Assembly: GCA_963780345.1 (NCBI GenBank)
Contig: CAWABU010000005.1
Span: 248,001-312,000 of the forward strand
Direction: 5' to 3'
DNA length: 64,000 bases
From: PALSA-693 sp963780345
GTDB taxonomy: Bacteria > Actinomycetota > Acidimicrobiia > Acidimicrobiales > Palsa-688
Shown here in pieces: positions 31,582 through 41,654 of the stretch (positions within the stretch are counted from its first letter, which is position 1; every line of letters starts with the position of its first letter). Both the position numbers and the translations under genes were made by a program. The notes below the pieces were generated by a model. It was not told where the DNA came from. It was given only the letters and a program-made list of their open reading frames with translations, and did no database searches.

Positions 31582-34405
31582 TCAGTCACGAAGGTAGGGG
31601 CCGAGATTCGTGTCTCTCAGCTGTCGGCGGGAGGACACGCCGACCTTCCCGAAGATGTTGCGGAGGTGCCACTCGACGGTACGGGGGCTCAAGAACAGGC
31701 GGCCGCCGATCTCGCGGTTCGAAAGCCCGTGCTGGATCAGTTGGGCGATCTGGAGCTCCTGGCTGGTGAGCTGCGCCGACGGGGCATCGATGTATCGGCG
31801 CGTTCGTCGCCCCGTGGTAGCGGCCAGCTCGCGCCGAGCTCGCTCGGCGAAGCCGCTGACGCCCATCTCGGTCAAGGCCTCATGTGCGATCGCCAGCTGA
31901 TCGTGGGCGTCGCCTTTACTACCTTCGCGACGCAACCACTCGCCGTAGAGAAGGTGGGAGCGGGCCAGCTCTATCCGCAGGGCCGTTTTACCCAAATGTT
32001 CGATCGACTCTCGATAGAGAGCATCGGCAGCGGCACCCCCAGCGTTGAGCGCCTGGACGCGTGCCGCCATCCCGAGCGCCCATCCGGTGGGAGTCGCAGT
32101 TGCCCGAGCCCGAATCCAGTCGGACAGGTCTGCCAACAAAGCCGTATCGACCTTGCCGGGATGCCGCTTCAGCGAGTTCACCGGCCGCCAGCGTCTGGTA
32201 GCCCAGGGTGTCCCACTCGACCACCCGCCGGGCGCGGTCGAGCGCTTCGGCATGACGTCCAAGCCCGTTATCGAGGACCGCGCTCACGTAATGGGCAAAG
32301 GCAACCATCCTCCCTTGCCCGTCCTTCGTCGCCGTGTCGATCGCCGCTGTGATCATCGGTCTGGCCCTCTCTGCGTCACCGCGGTATGCCTCCACGAGCA
32401 AGCTGCTGTACCCGACGGCGGGGATGCGGGTCATGATCGACAGCAGACGTTCTTCTTCGACCAGGTCTGCCGCGGCTCGGACGTCGCCCGTGAGCACGAC
32501 GTTGTTCGCCAGAAAGTTCAACGCGAACTGCAGCTGTACCAGCGCTCCGGACTCGCGTGCGACTCTCACTTGTCGTTCGGCTAAGGCGAGCCCGGTTTCA
32601 TAGTCCCACGCCTCGGTGGCCAGGATCCCGGCTGCCCGGTTGCCGCACAAGAGACTCTCGACGTCGTCGGCCCATATGTCGTGGTTACGAACAGCGGCGA
32701 GCGCCCGGGTCAGCGTCGGGGCGGCGGCCTCGTAGCCTTCGGTCACCCTCACGGCAAGTGCTTCGAGAAGCAGGTCAGCGGTCTGTGGGCTCTCTTCGAC
32801 GGGTAGGGCGGCCCGGGCGGCCTCAGCGGCCTTGCAGATCAACGCGTGCTCGTCGGGACCGCTGGCCCATATGGCCGCCGCCAGCGCCTCGAGATGGGTG
32901 TCGCGTGCCAAGCCAGGATCGAATGCTTCGAGGCGCTGGGCGGCGCTCAGCAGGAGTTCAGTGGCGTCTGTGCCGCGGCGTTGGTCGAAGGCGATTCTGC
33001 CTCGCAGTTGTTCGGCCAGGGCGCTGCGCAGCTCGGATGGCGGCTCCGACTCCACCGCTGAGAGCAGCCGGAGTGCCGAGTCGAGGGCGCCTGCAGCCCG
33101 TTTCGCCTTGGCGGCGGCCAACGTTCGATCGGCCCGAGCAGCCCCATCGGGAGTCAGGAGAGCTGCGCGCTCCAGGAGTGCGGCCGCGGCCAAAGGACCG
33201 CCTCGAGCCTGTGCCCGACCCGCAGATTGCTCGAGCTCGACGGCGATACCCTCGTCGTGGGTGACGGTCGAGCCGGCCCGGTGCCAAGCACGCCTGTCCG
33301 CGTCACGGACAGGATCTGTTACCTCGGCGAGCGCTCGATGCACCTCCAGGCGCTTCTGAATCGGTGCGGCGCGGTAGGCGGCCGCGCGCACCAAGGGATG
33401 ACGAAAGTAGACACGCCGTCCGACTTCGATCAGCCCGGCGCGCTCGGCGGGGGCGGCCGTACTCCAGTCGAGTCCCAGTTGCCGAGCTGCGGACCACAGG
33501 AGCGCCGGGTCGCCCTTCGGCTCCGCCGCCGCCAACGCCAGAAAGGTCTGCGAGTCGGGAGGCAACTCCCCCAGACGTTTGGCGAATGCCAGTTCGAGGT
33601 GCCCGGCCAATGGAACGCGTTCGGACTCAGAGAGCCCCTCTACCAGTTCTGCCGTTGTCCAAGCTCGGGGCAGCTCCAGCAGCGCAAGCGGATTCCCCCG
33701 TGTCTCGGCAATGATCCGGTCCCGGACCGCCGGATCTGTGCGTCCAACCACCACCGAGTCGAACAGCCGACCAGCATCCTCGGTGCTGAGACCCTCGAGC
33801 CGTATCTCGTCGAGCCCGGCCAGATCGCCGTCTTCGTGGGTATCCCGAGCCGCGACGACAATGACAATGCGCTGAGCAAATGACCGCCGGCTGACAAAAC
33901 CGATGGTCTGTACCGACGATCGGTCCAGCCACTGGGCATCGTCGACAAGCCACACCACGAGCTGTCCGTCGGCTGCCACCGTAATGAGGTCGAGCACCGC
34001 CATTCCGACCAGAAAGCGATCGGGCGGCCGACCAGTACTGAGCCCGAACACGTGCTCCAGAGCGTCCCGATGAACACCGGGCAGGTCTGCCAGGCGATCA
34101 ATTACCGGTCCACACAGCTGCTGCAGGCCGGCGTACGCCAGCTCCATCTCTGATTCGACGCCTATAGCCCGGCAGATACAGCAGTCTTGCGCCACGTTCG
34201 CCAGGTCCTCGAGCAGAGCCGACTTTCCGATTCCCGCTTCTCCCCGCAGCACTACTGCGCCACCCTGGCCTGCCCGGGCCCTATGTAACAGACCGGCTAG
34301 CTTCTGCCGCTCATCCATACGCCCCAGCAGTTGCGAATGTGCAGTCCCTATCGAACCGGCGACTCCGTCCATGGGCGGTCGGGTCCTACTCTGAAGGTCG
34401 TTCAC
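31582..34405 (-). pseudogene. LAL-type LuxR regulator (AAA ATPase plus HTH), one frameshift
   Basis: The gene encodes a large ATP-binding LuxR regulator of about 940 residues, normal for the family. GTG 34405 or ATG 34372 are candidate starts. Walker A is GEAGIGKS (residues 55-62) and Walker B is in LVVWLVDDAQWLD. A long TPR-like helical region follows. Near 32155 the frame changes inside a CCC run (ELAEAASR then GKVDTALLADLSDW). The C-terminal LuxR HTH is intact in the second frame: LTSQELQIAQLIQHGLSNRE then FLSPRTVEWHLRNIF. Without the frameshift this would be a typical signal-responsive activator. Its location beside five copies of a shared palindrome makes it the prime candidate regulator. 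Confidence 0.88.
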
Positions 34406-34825
34406 GGGCAGAGCGTCACGGCAAACCCGACATATTCCCGACCGGTGCGGGTCTGTGTGGATATGTCACGAACCAGTTCCGGGCTTCCACCGAACACCGC
34501 ACTACCTCCCCAGCGTCTCTCTTTGCTTGCGATTACACGACATGGAACGTCGTGCTGCCCGTGAATACGCCGGTCGCTGCGAGCACGCGGGCACTGTTCA
34601 TCGAATGTCACGATCGCCCCTACCCAGGTGAGCCGCCATCACCGGATACCGGTGATTCCTGGGCCAGCGCGAACCTGGCGGACGCTCAGGTCGAGACCGG
34701 CGATTCTCGAAGTCGTCCGGTTGAGCCAGGTTTCGTGGCCGAGAGGTTCCGGGGTAGCACGGGCTATGACCACGTGCAGCCGTTGAGCTGATTCTTGAGC
34801 CGACCCGTCCCACTCCAGCCATCGA
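34406..34825. other. Intergenic stretch upstream of the LAL gene
   Basis: About 420 bases contain only overlapping short frames with no ribosome site or recognised content. No CCAGGGA/TCCCTGG palindrome is present, so the regulator gene does not appear to carry its own copy of the module. Confidence 0.4.
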
Positions 34826-35155
34826 TTACATGCCAAGCGGCGTCAAAGCCTTCGTGCGCAAGATAGCGTGCTGGATGCCGAGGTCATGCAGGTCGGCCAC
34901 CGTGGTGGCGATCGCGGCCCCGGGTCCGGCAATTACTTCAAGCGGCTCGGTACCCAACTGGCTCAAGGCGCCCCCCGGGACCCGGCGCAGCACCAGCGCA
35001 TCCGGGGGGGTCGCTCCCCTCCACGGCAACGAGTCGGACGACGCCGAAGTGGACCAGGGTCCGCAAAGAGCGGCTTCGGAGGCGAGCCGGCGGCGTTCTG
35101 CGGCGGAGCGGCCACGCTTGGTCACCGCCGCGGACGGGATAGCGTGGATGACATT
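34826..35155 (-). pseudogene. Protein-kinase-like N-lobe fragment
   Basis: Minus-strand sequence reads KRGRSAAERRRLASEAALC, then in another frame LVHFGVVRLVAVEGSD, then back to ALVLRRVPGGALSQLGTEPL and TTVADLHDLGIQH. This resembles the part of Ser/Thr kinases from the alpha-C helix to the start of the catalytic loop (LHDLGIxHGDL). The catalytic HRD aspartate is replaced and the rest is missing. Two frameshifts confirm decay. Kinase genes often sit beside VWA proteins like the divergent neighbour, which supports the call. Confidence 0.45.
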
Positions 35156-35485
35156 TATTAGATATGAAAAGTGCTTTATAGCATCAGGATCGCAACAGGA
35201 GAAAGGAACCCGTCCGGCGCGATTCCTTATTGCCCTCGCATACGTCGCCGCCTGGGCCCCGGACCGGGACCCCGCCTGGCGCACGCTTCTCCGCTGCCCT
35301 GAGGCCAGGCTGGGAAGGAACCGCGCCTGCCGCGTCGATGGTGCCGGTCCCTCGGGGTCGTCTGCCTCGCCGGGATGCCGCCCCGGGCCCGGGGACCCTG
35401 CTCGCACCCTACCGGCCCTCTACCGCCCGGGCGCACGCTGAGCTGCGTGGGAGGTCAACCCGACGGCACACGGAGGGCGGAGCTC

Positions 35486-38257
35486 ATGGAAACCGCCGAC
35501 GGGGTCGAGTCCAGCATCCGCCTGCACGACTACGCCGAGACTGGCTCGGATCGATCGGCGGGCGGCGTCACGCGGGTCGCGGCGGTCATTGTCACCGCGA
35601 TCCTGTTGCCATGGGCGCTCTTCCGGAGGGGGCTTCGGTCGCTCAGCGGTGGATTGCGCCGGCTGATCGCGGTCCTGGCCCGCGCAGCCTGTCCGGTGAG
35701 CATCGGCCTCACCGCGGCTGCCCGTGTGGCCCGGGCCGCGCTAAACACAATGACTCGCGGTACAGCCGGAACGCTGACGGCTGTCGTTCGCGGGTTCTAC
35801 GCGACGTCGACCGCCATCCTGCGTCCTGTCGGTGCGGCCCTGACCGTCGTCGTCGGGTTGGCGGAAACGGCGGCTGTCCGGCTGTGGCGTGTGCTGACGC
35901 GAATCGGTCGCGTCGTCGTGGCGCTCATCGCTGTCACGACCAGGCTGCTGTCAGCGCCGGCTCGCGGAGGGGGACGCTTTCTGTGGCGCGGCGCCGGTCT
36001 GCTCGGGACTGTCCTGGGTGGCGGCTGGTTCGCGATCCGGTGGGCCGGGTCAGCGGTGAGGACGGTCGGACGGGCGCTGATGTGCGTGCTTGGCAGGGTG
36101 CTCACGACGTCCGGGACGGTGCTGTGGATCATGGCTGTCCGGTTGTGGCGGGCCTTGACGAGGGTGCTTGACACGGCGCGCACGACGATGGGGATCGCGC
36201 TCGGCGTCGCGTCTGTTCCCTTCCGGCTGGCCTGGCGCGCCGCTTTGCCCCCGCTGCGGTCGCTTTTGCGAGGCGCGGCGGCGGTCATCCGGCTGTTGGT
36301 TCGGGCGGCCCGTTCCAGCGTGCGCGGGCTGGCACGGGTTCTGTCTGCCGCTGGCCGGCTGGCCTGGCGCGCCGCTTTGCCCCAGCTGCGGTCGCTGTTG
36401 CGAGGCGCGGCGGGGGTCATCCGGCTGTTAGGTCGGGCGGCCCATTCCAGCGTGCGCGGGCTGGCACGGGTTTTGTCTACTGCCCACCGGCTGGCCTTCC
36501 GGATCGCGGCGGCGCCCTTTAGGGCGACCGGTGGGCTGGTACGGAAGGTGTTCCCGCTGGCCCTGAGCACCCTGGCGATCCTGGTTGCGCTGGCAGGACG
36601 GCTGCTTACCGGTATCGGCCGCCGGCTCGAGCGGGTGTTGTCGTTGGCGCGGGTCAGGTTGGCGAGGGTCGTGGCGATCGGCTCCCGGGCGCGGGCCCGG
36701 TGGCGGAAAGCCTGGCGCCACGGGACGGAAAGGATCGCCGAAGCCTGCGCGGGCCTGAGCCGGCGCACCGCCGATGGGGCTCGGGTGGCGGCCGGGACGG
36801 CGCGTCACCGCGCCAGCCGGCTGGCAGTTTCAGCCCCGAGTTCAGAGTGGCGGGTCAAAGCCTGCGCCGACGGGAGCCCGCCGATCGTCTCAGAAGACCA
36901 AAATGCGGCGTCGTTCACCCTCGACGTGCACGAGAACGAGTACCTCAGGCCCGGCCAGTCCACGATCTCCGCCGTGATCTCGGTCAGCTCGGAGATCAAT
37001 CAAGAGTCAACCACGCGGCCGGAGATGGTCGAGGTGATCCTCCTGGACTGCTCTGCTTCCATGGGCCACCCGTGGGACAAGATACTGCACGCCCGCCGGG
37101 CTACTCAGGCGGCCGTGATGGGCCTTCCCGACGACGTCTGGTTTGCTGTTGTCAGAGGAGCCGAATCGGCCGAGGTGGCCTACCCCGCCCGCGGCGGACT
37201 GGTGCGGGCTTCGGATCGCACCAGGCGTGAGGCATTCCGAGCCATCAACCGTCTGCAGCCCGTCGGCGGGACGGCGATCGGTAGGTGGTTGTCGCTGACC
37301 AGCGAGCTGGTTGCCCTCCGTCCCGGTGCCCTGGGCCACGCCCTGCTGCTCACTGACGGCAAGGACGAGGACGAGAGCCCAACCGAACTGCGGCAGGCGC
37401 TTGAAGAATGCCAGGGGGCATTCCAGTGCGAGTGCCGGGGCGTCGGCACCGATTGGGCAGTGGACGAACTCCGCCGGGTCTCGACGGCCCTGCTCGGTTC
37501 CGTGGACATCATCAAGGAGCCGGCCGGCATGGAGGCCGATTTCCGATTGGTGATCGAGAAGGCGATGGGCCGGGGTATTGAGGTCTCGATGCGCCTCCAT
37601 ACGCCGGTGCATGCGAAGGTCACCGCCCTTCGGCAGGTCTCTCCGACTGTCGTCGAACTCACTTCGCAAGCTCGCCGTATCGATGCCCAAACGATTCAAT
37701 TCCGACTCGGCGGCTGGGGTGATGAGCGGCGGGAATATCACCTCGGTGTGGACATGGAGCCCGGCCCAGTCGGTTCAGAGATGGCCGCGTGCCGGCTCGC
37801 TCTGGTCGCGGCCCACAGGACGTACTCCTCCGGGCTGCTGCGGGCGATTTGGACAGACGATCCTGAGTTGACGGCGCGGATCGATCCTGACGTGGCCCAC
37901 TACACCGGGCAGTCGGAGTTGGCCACCGCGGTGCAGGAAGGCTTACAGGCCAGGCGGGAAGGTGACGTCGAGACAGCCACCCTCAAACTGCGCCGGGCAG
38001 TGCAACTCGCCATCAGCTGCGGTCACACGGATCTCCTCTCCCTCTTGGCCAGGGTCGTCGATGGGGTGGATGGCGACACCGCCAAGGTCAGCCTCCGAAA
38101 GGATGTCGCGGTGTACGACGAAATGGCACTTGACACACGCTCAACCCGCACCGTTGCAACCCGTGCGGGCGCCACGCTCACGGCCGCCGCGACGGCCAAG
38201 GGGCCTATAGGCGTCACCACTTCCGGCGCATACCCGCTCAGGAGATGCTCAGTGTGA
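35486..38257 (+). CDS. VWA-domain protein with arginine-rich repetitive N-terminus
   Basis: ATG 35486 behind GGAGGGCGGAGC gives 923 residues. Residues 1 to about 455 are a long array of hydrophobic and Arg-rich helices (LWRVLTRIGRVVVAL, RLAWRAALPPLRSLLRGA), with two near-identical 44-residue units. After a linker comes a VWA domain. Its MIDAS residues are DCSAS in ILLDCSASMGHPW, the Thr in GGTAIGRWLS and the Asp in LLTDGKDEDE. A C-terminal beta-sandwich (VKVTALRQVSPTVVELT, then EYHLGVDMEPGPVG) and a helical tail follow. The VWA part suggests metal-dependent protein binding. The N-terminus may insert in membrane or bind nucleic acid or lipid. Neighbouring kinase debris hints at a former VWA-kinase signalling locus. 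Confidence 0.82.
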   Translation: METADGVESSIRLHDYAETGSDRSAGGVTRVAAVIVTAILLPWALFRRGLRSLSGGLRRLIAVLARAACPVSIGLTAAARVARAALNTMTRGTAGTLTAVVRGFYATSTAILRPVGAALTVVVGLAETAAVRLWRVLTRIGRVVVALIAVTTRLLSAPARGGGRFLWRGAGLLGTVLGGGWFAIRWAGSAVRTVGRALMCVLGRVLTTSGTVLWIMAVRLWRALTRVLDTARTTMGIALGVASVPFRLAWRAALPPLRSLLRGAAAVIRLLVRAARSSVRGLARVLSAAGRLAWRAALPQLRSLLRGAAGVIRLLGRAAHSSVRGLARVLSTAHRLAFRIAAAPFRATGGLVRKVFPLALSTLAILVALAGRLLTGIGRRLERVLSLARVRLARVVAIGSRARARWRKAWRHGTERIAEACAGLSRRTADGARVAAGTARHRASRLAVSAPSSEWRVKACADGSPPIVSEDQNAASFTLDVHENEYLRPGQSTISAVISVSSEINQESTTRPEMVEVILLDCSASMGHPWDKILHARRATQAAVMGLPDDVWFAVVRGAESAEVAYPARGGLVRASDRTRREAFRAINRLQPVGGTAIGRWLSLTSELVALRPGALGHALLLTDGKDEDESPTELRQALEECQGAFQCECRGVGTDWAVDELRRVSTALLGSVDIIKEPAGMEADFRLVIEKAMGRGIEVSMRLHTPVHAKVTALRQVSPTVVELTSQARRIDAQTIQFRLGGWGDERREYHLGVDMEPGPVGSEMAACRLALVAAHRTYSSGLLRAIWTDDPELTARIDPDVAHYTGQSELATAVQEGLQARREGDVETATLKLRRAVQLAISCGHTDLLSLLARVVDGVDGDTAKVSLRKDVAVYDEMALDTRSTRTVATRAGATLTAAATAKGPIGVTTSGAYPLRRCSV
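36224..36487 (+). repeat. Tandem 132-bp duplication inside the VWA gene
   Basis: Two units, 36224-36355 and 36356-36487, are almost identical and keep the frame (44 codons each). A third start (CGGCTGGCCT at 36488) diverges quickly. The unit encodes RLAWRAALP-x-LRSLLRGAA, then VIRLL-x-RAA-x-SSVRGLARVL. Similarity this high indicates recent duplication or conversion. Confidence 0.85.
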
Positions 38258-38289
38258 GGACCCTCAACAGACCCGAAAAGGATACCTGC

Positions 38290-38472
38290 ATGAGCCGCAG
38301 ACTCAATGATTTCATCAAAATGCTCGATCCAGCAACTGGTTCCAGCCGGAATACCGTGCCGCTCACAGGAAGCTCCTTCTCCCGTCGCCTACCCCCTTGC
38401 GGGCTCGTGGAAGGTAAACTGATGGGGGACGCGGTTCGAGCATCCTGTCCAGGTATGTACCGTGTCCACTAA
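38290..38472 (+). CDS. Small hypothetical or truncated protein
   Basis: ATG 38290 follows AAAAGGA at 6-nt spacing, 32 bases after the VWA stop, and encodes 60 residues starting MSRRLNDFIKMLDPATGSSR. The first 25 residues look natural. The rest (CGLVEGKLMGDAVRASCPGM) lacks clear secondary structure. It may be the surviving N-terminus of the next gene in the VWA locus. No family is recognised. Confidence 0.45.
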   Translation: MSRRLNDFIKMLDPATGSSRNTVPLTGSSFSRRLPPCGLVEGKLMGDAVRASCPGMYRVH

Positions 38473-38704
38473 TAGGCCCGGCATGGGTAACCGGGCGACG
38501 GCCGGAACCGTGGCCTGGCTAGGTCGACGGTGTCGCAGTGTGGTGGTGTCGGACTGGCGCCCACGTCCAGGACCGCATCGGAGACCTCAGCTACTACGGC
38601 TCCTGACTGTTGGAAGTACTGAGCCGTTGGCGCCAGATCGCCGAGTACGGGCGCCTAGCCTGCGCTGCCGGATAATCGGATGTGCTGACGTTATGTGTTT
38701 CGAC

Positions 38705-39517
38705 TCATGCCCGTGTAGCGGCGATGACCTCGTAGACGAAGTTACGGGACACCCGTCCGTCGTACTTCGTGTCGATGAGCCTCTGAATGTCCTCCAAGAA
38801 GGCCCGCCTCGACAGCGGATCCAAGCTCAGGATGAGTGAGTCGGTCTTGAGCCACCCAATGTAGGAGTCGGTCGTGTGGCGTCTCGGGATCTCGAATCGG
38901 TGGCGTTGAACATCTCCGAACTCGGAACGGTCCTGAAGTTCTGGATACATCACCGGCGCATCTTCGGGCACGGTCGGCTCAAAGAACGGATCGTCGCTGA
39001 GTCCCCACCGCAAATAGTAAGGCTGCGTGTCTGCGAAGAAGCCGGGCGTTCCTCCTTTGACGTGGTGGGCGTGGACGATGGTGAGGACTCCACCTCGCTT
39101 GAGGGCGCGCGCCGCTTTGGAGAAGCCAATCTCGGGGTCGATCCAGTGGAAGGCGCTAGCGGATACCACGGCGTCGAACGGTTCGGCTGGCAGCGGCCAC
39201 TCCTCGAACCCGCTGACTTCGACCTGCACGTCCGGGAACCCGCTCAGGTTTCGTCTTGCAATCGCGGCCAGGTTCGGGCCCAACTCCACGGCGACCAGTT
39301 GCACCCGCTGCTCAGCAAGGGCAACGCTTAGCTGTCCCGTTCCGCAGCCGATCTCCAGTACCCGACTCTCCGGGTGTAGCCGTGACATGGTCACCACATC
39401 GTCGACTACTTCGTCGGGGTAGCCCGACCGGTACTGGTCGTAGTCGGAAGCCGCGGCGTCAAAGGATTCCTTGCGACGAATCGGTGGCGGCACTGACACC
39501 ACGCCAGTTTGCCGCAT
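38705..39517 (-). CDS. Class I SAM-dependent methyltransferase
   Basis: The product is about 270 residues from ATG 39517, chosen because earlier in-frame starts precede the family's usual N-terminus; its ribosome site is weak. Motif I is SRVLEIGCGTGQLSVALA, with the acidic ribose-binding residue in LVAVELGPNLAAIA. FDAVVSASAFHWIDPEIGF is the post-II segment and LKRGGVLTIVHAHH motif III. SAM binding is clear. The C-terminal cap (YIGWLKTDSLILSLDPLSRR) resembles small-molecule methyltransferases of the UbiE/Trans-aconitate type. The substrate is unknown. The gene is complete. Confidence 0.92.
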   Translation of the reverse strand: MRQTGVVSVPPPIRRKESFDAAASDYDQYRSGYPDEVVDDVVTMSRLHPESRVLEIGCGTGQLSVALAEQRVQLVAVELGPNLAAIARRNLSGFPDVQVEVSGFEEWPLPAEPFDAVVSASAFHWIDPEIGFSKAARALKRGGVLTIVHAHHVKGGTPGFFADTQPYYLRWGLSDDPFFEPTVPEDAPVMYPELQDRSEFGDVQRHRFEIPRRHTTDSYIGWLKTDSLILSLDPLSRRAFLEDIQRLIDTKYDGRVSRNFVYEVIAATRA

Positions 39518-39696
39518 CTGCGCTCGTCCGGTCGGGGATGAGGTAATCCCGAAGGCGACCAGATCGACAGGACCCGCCGTGATCGGGTCCTCGACACCGA
39601 GGGTGACAGCGCCAGATCGAGCACGCAGATCGTTCCCGAGGTCCTGGCGCGGCATCCCACGCGGGCCCCCGGCCCGTCGATAGCCCCGGATCGGCG

Positions 39697-39731
39697 GACT
39701 ACGAGCGCCTGCTCGTCGGTCGGCCGTAGTC
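39697..39731. repeat. 35-bp hairpin repeat, copy 1
   Basis: GACTACG (39697-39703) pairs with CGTAGTC (39725-39731). The 35-base unit, beginning GACTACGAGCGCC, has a second copy of equal length at 43023-43057. It lies at the very end of the minus-strand hypothetical gene and overlaps its last codons, so it could double as a transcription end signal. Confidence 0.5.
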
Positions 39732-40175
39732 CCCTGCGCTGCTGTTCTGCTCGGCTGCGGAAAGCCGAGAGCGAAATGCGTCATCGTGCTCGTCGACTAC
39801 CGGGTCCGTGAGGTCGGTGGGGTGGAAGGCGATGAATATGCTCTGCGGACCGGCCTGCTCCAGCAGTCGTCGCCAAGACCAGAGGTCGGGGTGCTCCCAG
39901 TAGGTAGCGGCCTCGGCGGCCGCCAGGGCGGCCACTGCCCGGGAGAAGTCCTCCCGGTTCAGGTTGAAGGTGCCCGTCCGGCTGGTGTAGCCGCCGAATG
40001 AAGCCAAGACGACGGCGGGAGGCCGGTGCTCACTGCTGCGGTCGTTGACATGACCGAAGGTCAACTGACCCTCCTCCAGGCGAACAACGCTGTAGGCCAC
40101 CGGCGACACGAAACCGGGTATCTGTGGTCGGCGAAGAGTTGACGAGCCGCGAGTAGGTCGGCGTCGGTGACCCAT
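39699..40175 (-). CDS. Hypothetical protein, possible N-terminal frameshift
   Basis: ATG 40175 follows GAGGGAGGAGCG and gives 158 residues. The body (SVVRLEEGQLTFGHVND, VVLASFGGYTSRTGTFNL, SRAVAALAAAEAATYWEHPD, FIAFHPTDLTDPV) looks like a compact alpha/beta protein. The first 24 residues are arginine-rich and odd. In the alternative frame from GTG 40189 the same bases read WVTDADLLAARQLFADHRYP, which is more natural and would join the body with a single added base near 40110. I suspect a one-base deletion. I know no family; small size and acidity would suit an immunity or regulatory protein. Confidence 0.55.
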   Translation of the reverse strand: MGHRRRPTRGSSTLRRPQIPGFVSPVAYSVVRLEEGQLTFGHVNDRSSEHRPPAVVLASFGGYTSRTGTFNLNREDFSRAVAALAAAEAATYWEHPDLWSWRRLLEQAGPQSIFIAFHPTDLTDPVVDEHDDAFRSRLSAAEQNSSAGDYGRPTSRRS

Positions 40176-40431
40176 CGCTCCTCCCTCACGGGGCTAGGTC
40201 AGGACTAGGCATTCTCACGGTTCCCACATTGGCGCTTGCGGCGAGAGCGTTCCGTTGATTCTCAGGGAGGGCGCGCCGGTTCGGAGGGGCGTGGTCAGAC
40301 CCCGGGGGAAGATCAGTGGACCTACGGGTGATCGATGATACATCTCATGCTCGGTGGATGGGCCCAGACCGCCGAATAGTTCGCTTTCGACGGTTCGCGG
40401 ACTCTGGCAGGCACAACCGGAGGGGCGCGTG

Positions 40432-40809
40432 TTATGGGTCGGGCGGTCGTTCGTGAGATCGCCTCGCTTGGCGCTCGGTGACGCCGAGGATCTCAGCGAT
40501 GTCGGCCCAACTGTGCCCGGCTCTGCTCAGCCGCTGGACTTCCTGGTCGATCAGCGCGTCGAGTAGTCGACGCTCCCGAACAAGCTCGCCGAGCTTCCAC
40601 GAACCGACAGTCGTTGGGAGCCATGTCCTTGCGTCGGAGAGTCTGACGCGCAATCGACCGTCGCGTTGAGGCCACGACGGAACAGCTCCATCGGCAATCG
40701 CTTGCGACCATTCCTCGACTGAGATGCCCCGCCGCCTTACAACCCGAAAGGCGTCCTCGACTGAGACAAGATCATCCTCGGGCACCGTAAGCCACGCTAA
40801 CTCGGGCAC
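40432..40809 (-). CDS. HTH-containing hypothetical protein
   Basis: The 125-residue protein starts at GTG 40809. The N-terminal half (VSVEDAFRVVRRRGISVEEW) and DGRLRVRLSDARTWLP form a small mixed domain. The C-terminus holds a helix-turn-helix of the homeodomain-like resolvase/sigma type: LIDQEVQRLSRAGHSWADIA then LGVTERQARRSHERPP. It may bind DNA as a small regulator or be a relic of a larger protein. No partner gene is adjacent. The function is unknown. Confidence 0.6.
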   Translation of the reverse strand: MPELAWLTVPEDDLVSVEDAFRVVRRRGISVEEWSQAIADGAVPSWPQRDGRLRVRLSDARTWLPTTVGSWKLGELVRERRLLDALIDQEVQRLSRAGHSWADIAEILGVTERQARRSHERPPDP

Positions 40810-41016
40810 CGCAGTCTCGCTCCCTGGGCCCCCAACCCCGTGGTCGGTCCTCTGGCGCGGAACGACGACTCCGGGCGCTTCCCATCACCCCGGACGCCGG
40901 AGGGCGTTCTCCGAGATGGAACAACATGGGCACACGTGAAAACGTGTTCTGCACCAATCCGGCGCCCCTCGAAGCTGCCGGTTCTCGCAAAGAGCATTGG
41001 ATGGAGGGTTCTCGCA

Positions 41017-41184
41017 CTAGCGAAGCGCCGCCCAACCCGCTCCGACATCGCTCGCGATACTGAGCACGCCCTGCTCGTCGAGGACAAGCTCCAGCCGTCG
41101 GATCTCCGACGCCATGTTCGGTTGCCGAGTCTGCAGCCCGAGCAGAAAGTTCCTTAGCGTGTTGATTACATCGTCGATGTCCAT
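41017..41184 (-). CDS. 55-residue hypothetical protein
   Basis: ATG 41184 opens MDIDDVINTLRNFLLGLQTR, then MASEIRRLELVLDEQGVLSI and a stop at 41017. The amphipathic helix followed by a charged second helix looks like a genuine small protein. GGAG lies one base before ATG, too close to be ideal. The upstream minus-strand frame (41230-41436) ends in GRPLL with similarly coding-like content (LLAERGMSPGYLYFRQIGDG), so both may be relics of one larger gene or a small two-gene unit. Confidence 0.4.
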   Translation of the reverse strand: MDIDDVINTLRNFLLGLQTRQPNMASEIRRLELVLDEQGVLSIASDVGAGWAALR

Positions 41185-41654
41185 GCTCCGATCATCGCCT
41201 ACCCCGTAGGCCGAGCGCCCGAACGCCGATTAGAGCAGCGGTCGGCCCGGACCTCCGACGACGTGGCGTTCTGGACCCTGGCCATCTCCGATCTGGCGGA
41301 AGTACAGGTAGCCCGGGCTCATGCCACGCTCGGCCAGTAGACACTGGATCTGCCCTCGCACGTCGTAGAGTCCACTCGACCTGACGATGGTGTCGTCGGC
41401 AGGACGGCGGCACGGAGATCGCCCTCCCAGCGCCACTCAATTTCGAAGCGGTCGTCCGCGCTCACCGCCTCCACGATGCCGCGGCCGCATCGTCCCAGAT
41501 CGCCGACTACGTGCCAGGAGAAGGGCGCCCGAGACTGTCACTCCGGCAGCCTGAGAAACGATGGTCTGCGTCCCCAGCTCGGTCGGGTCTGTAGTCTCGG
41601 GGCCGTGACGAAGGCCGCGCTCGTTCGGATCTTCCGGCCTGGGCCCAGACAGAG

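Noticed and set aside
31429..32352. 307-codon plus-strand frame
   Set aside because: It is antisense to the HTH end of the LAL regulator, which is unmistakable on the minus strand.
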